Assembly (NCBI GenBank): GCA_964007475.1
Contig: OZ023273.1
Location: 6,963,234-7,027,233, forward strand
Length of the DNA stretch: 64,000 nucleotides
DNA from: Hybos culiciformis
Lineage: Eukaryota; Arthropoda; Insecta; Diptera; Hybotidae
Direction: 5' to 3'
Shown in pieces: positions 61,898-64,000 of this stretch. The notes under the pieces were generated by a model. It made no database searches, had not been told where the DNA came from, and saw nothing but the letters and a program-made list of their open reading frames with translations. The position numbers and the translations under genes are program-made. Position 1 is the stretch's first letter. Each line of letters opens with the position of its first letter.

Positions 61898-63370
61898 ATG
61901 GAACAAAAACCAGAAAAGAATAAAATTACAATTCAAGAATATAAAGAACGACAACAACAAAATCAACAACAACAGCAAGAACAACAGCAACCAAAGAAGA
62001 GGCAACGTGCCGGGAAACTTGTTAAATTCCGGAAAGAATTACAAAAACCACAAGAAATTTTTCATAGCATGACCCTTGAGAAATTCCAAAAAGAAATTGA
62101 ACAATTAGAAGAACTCTACAATAATATAATAAAAACAAAGTTTAATATCTCTGCAGCAAAGGCTGAATTAACTAAGGTAATTTACAACAAATCGCTATTT
62201 ATAAGCTCTGTTAGGGAATCAAATTTGAGAACAGGGAAGACAAGTTTAAGAACAGAGTATTCGAAATACGTGACATTAATTAAATCTTACTTGATAGAAA
62301 TCATAAATAATAAGATGGATTTTGACATAGCAAATGTAAATAAAATAATCCCATTATTCGAAGGTTCCTATGCTAAATTGCAAGAATTCATAAGCATAAC
62401 GGAATACATTCACGATAATATTAAAGTAGCAGATAGAGAAAAATTAATAAAATTCATTTATAATATAAAATTATCACAAAAGGTGAAAAATCGAATTATA
62501 AATGAGACAGAACCTACAACACTTGAAAATTTAAAAAAAATTTTAAATAATAATTTCATGAGCACTAGAACCTATACTAAAATACACAACGAAATCGACC
62601 AATTAGGAAAGAATAGGTCAATATCAGCCACAAAATATGCTGAAAAATTAGAAATGCTAATAAATGAATTAAATATGATACAGTCTAAAAATGAGACAGC
62701 TGACGCAAAAGCTGTAATAATAAAAGTTAATGATAAATTTGCTCTGCAATGCCTTAAGACAAACTTAGTAGAACCCATACAATCAGTCATTTTAGCGGCA
62801 CAACCAAAAACTTTTACAGAAGCAATAAAACTTATTTTGGAAATAGATAGTAATAATAATAATAATGATAGTAATAATATAAATACCTACTCAAATCGAA
62901 GTAATAGTAGGAATAATAACAACAATAATAATAGAAATAATGGTAGAAGAAATTATAATAATAATAGAAATACTAGCAATAATTTTAATAATAACAATAG
63001 ACCAAGGAATGGTCATAATAATCATAATAATCATAGTAATCAAAATAATCATAATAATCATAATAATCGTACTAGTAATAATAATATGAACAATAGTAAT
63101 CATAGATCAAATACTAATCATAACTATAATAGAAATCAGCAACATACGAATTCCACTGACTATTATAGAAATAGAGACTACAATAATTCTCAACCAATTA
63201 ATAATAACAGGAATAATAATTCCTATAATAACAGATATAGTAACAATCGTAGAAACGATGACCAAAATTTTAATAATAGGAACGTTAACGCATTAGAATC
63301 GGGAAACGGACGGACCCCCGATTCGGGTCAAACGGTAATCGGGGAAATGAATGCTTTAAATATACAATAA
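61898..63370 (+). CDS. gag: Gag polyprotein of the second retroelement
   Basis: 490 residues, starting 38 bases after the PBS at the first ATG. The protein opens with a Gln-rich basic segment (residues about 17-43), then helical, coiled-coil-like sequence (about 50-100), then a capsid-like domain up to about residue 310, with short K/E/L/I-rich helices. From about residue 318 to 470 the chain is mostly Asn with Arg, His and Ser, and no CCHC zinc knuckle is present. The C-terminus reads ESGNGRTPDSGQTVIGEMNA and ends ten bases after the slippery site. Gag would form the particle and bind RNA through the basic, Asn-rich tail. Family placement rests on position and neighbours, since Gag sequence is poorly conserved. 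Confidence 0.88.
   Translation: MEQKPEKNKITIQEYKERQQQNQQQQQEQQQPKKRQRAGKLVKFRKELQKPQEIFHSMTLEKFQKEIEQLEELYNNIIKTKFNISAAKAELTKVIYNKSLFISSVRESNLRTGKTSLRTEYSKYVTLIKSYLIEIINNKMDFDIANVNKIIPLFEGSYAKLQEFISITEYIHDNIKVADREKLIKFIYNIKLSQKVKNRIINETEPTTLENLKKILNNNFMSTRTYTKIHNEIDQLGKNRSISATKYAEKLEMLINELNMIQSKNETADAKAVIIKVNDKFALQCLKTNLVEPIQSVILAAQPKTFTEAIKLILEIDSNNNNNDSNNINTYSNRSNSRNNNNNNNRNNGRRNYNNNRNTSNNFNNNNRPRNGHNNHNNHSNQNNHNNHNNRTSNNNMNNSNHRSNTNHNYNRNQQHTNSTDYYRNRDYNNSQPINNNRNNNSYNNRYSNNRRNDDQNFNNRNVNALESGNGRTPDSGQTVIGEMNALNIQ
63355..63361 (+). promoter_or_regulatory. -1 ribosomal slip site TTTAAAT
   Basis: In the gag frame T TTA AAT is a classical X XXY YYZ heptamer. It lies seven bases before the gag stop and inside the 63289-63370 overlap of gag with the pol frame. 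A one-base backward slip enters pol. Confidence 0.8.
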
Positions 63371-64000
63371 ATAATTTTAAAAACAATTCACCAACATTTT
63401 TTATCCTAATGCAAAGACCCAATTATTATAATCCAATTAAATTCATGATTGATACTGGTGCAGACATATCTGTCATCAAAGAACAATTCACAAATTCAAT
63501 TGACATTAATAATAATAGTACTTGCAAAATTACAGGAATAGGCAATAACATACATGAATCTTTAGGCACACTACAAACACATTTTATTATTGAAAACAAA
63601 AAATGTTTTATAAATCTACACTGTGTAGAAGATAAATTTCCAATCAAAACGGATGGAATCTTAGGCCGAGATTTCTTAATGAAATACTCCGCATTAATTA
63701 ATTTTGAAACAAATGAATTATCACTTACGATAAGTGATGAGGTAATAAATATACCCATTAATTCTAATTGTATCAGTCAACTGGTGATACCAGCCAGAAC
63801 TGAAATTATATGTCCTTTACATGTTCAGAGAACAGAAGAGACACTTGTCCTGAGTGAAGAAATAACACCAGGAATATTCATAGCCAACACGATTATAGCC
63901 AAAAATGGCATATCAAATGTAAAAATTTTAAATACTAATGATAAAACAATGATCATAAAAAATTATAAGCCTAAAACAGTACATTTAAACAATTATAACA
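63361..64000 (+). CDS. pol: Pol polyprotein, N-terminal part with aspartic protease (partial, runs off window)
   Basis: Open in the -1 frame relative to gag from 63289 to the last base, with no stop. The first ATG is at 63409, but entry by frameshift at 63355-63361 is more likely. The retroviral-type aspartic protease is clear: the active-site motif MIDTGADISVIKE lies at 63445-63483, and the second conserved motif DGILGRDFL at 63652-63678 gives the usual spacing. About 100 further codons follow and probably lead into the reverse transcriptase, which is outside the window. This protease would cleave Gag and Pol during particle maturation. Confidence 0.9.

Larger units (their letters stand above)
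61230..64000 (+). mobile_element. second LTR retroelement (Ty3/gypsy class, 412/mdg1-like), cut by window end
   Basis: LTR, primer-binding site, short leader, gag and the start of pol in the -1 frame, running off the right edge. The LTR begins TGTAGT, the start seen in Drosophila 412, mdg1 and blood, and has TGTA/TACA inverted ends. Gag and protease frames are intact to the edge, so the copy may be young. The 3' half, including any env and the 3' LTR, lies outside the window. Confidence 0.85.

Noticed and set aside
1..64000. tRNA, rRNA and CRISPR arrays
   Set aside because: No cloverleaf with A and B boxes, no rRNA-like GC-balanced block and no regularly spaced identical repeats with unique spacers were seen; the only regular array is the 31-bp minisatellite.

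Overview
This window is very AT-rich (roughly four fifths A+T by eye) eukaryotic DNA. It has long homopolymer runs, (AT)n tracts, TATA-like repeats and almost no open frames outside mobile elements. Its best-supported genes belong to two Ty3/gypsy-class LTR retroelements of types known mainly from insects. One is an env-bearing errantivirus with a tRNA-Ser type primer-binding site like that of the 17.6/297 group. The other resembles the 412/mdg1 group and has TGTA...TACA LTR ends. An insect nuclear genome is therefore the most likely source; the order cannot be settled from the sequence. No bacterial, organellar, tRNA, rRNA or CRISPR feature was seen.

Layout. From 1 to about 27.2 kb the DNA is non-coding and studded with small DNA transposons: a Tc1/mariner-like MITE (6316-6574, second copy 26223-26490, third 59110-59368), a hAT relic (9334-10212) nested inside an older transposase relic, a foldback hAT-like element (13192-14055), a PIF/Harbinger-like foldback (15920-16536), a 31-bp minisatellite beside a long-hairpin repeat (23293-23712), and a decayed inverted repeat (23938-25285). 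Three short exon-like segments at 11156-12712 could be remnants or exons of a secreted protein with weak resemblance to the start of GH18 chitinases; this is tentative.

From 27240 to 35020 lies a complete errantivirus-type endogenous retrovirus flanked by an ATAT target duplication. Its two 308-bp LTRs appear identical, so the insertion is recent. It has a tRNA-Ser PBS, a 1.2-kb leader with a duplicated 136-bp block, gag, pol in the -1 frame (protease, RT, RNase H, integrase with all catalytic residues), a splice acceptor directly before env, and an env gene broken by a frame change near 33670.

From 35 to 61 kb the DNA is again non-coding, with a non-autonomous hAT-like element carrying a GC-rich island (39549-40723), a perfect 243-bp tandem duplication (51056-51541), the second copy of the hairpin repeat (55176-55374), another foldback MITE (55852-56069) and a Harbinger-like MITE (59653-60188). 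At the right edge a second LTR retroelement starts at 61230: LTR, PBS, gag, a TTTAAAT slip site and a pol frame that begins with the protease and runs off the window.

Within each retroelement the genes work together in the usual way. Gag builds the particle, a minority of ribosomes slip -1 near the end of gag to make Gag-Pol, and in the first element env would be translated from a spliced mRNA. No confident host gene was found; the window may be intergenic or lie inside large introns.
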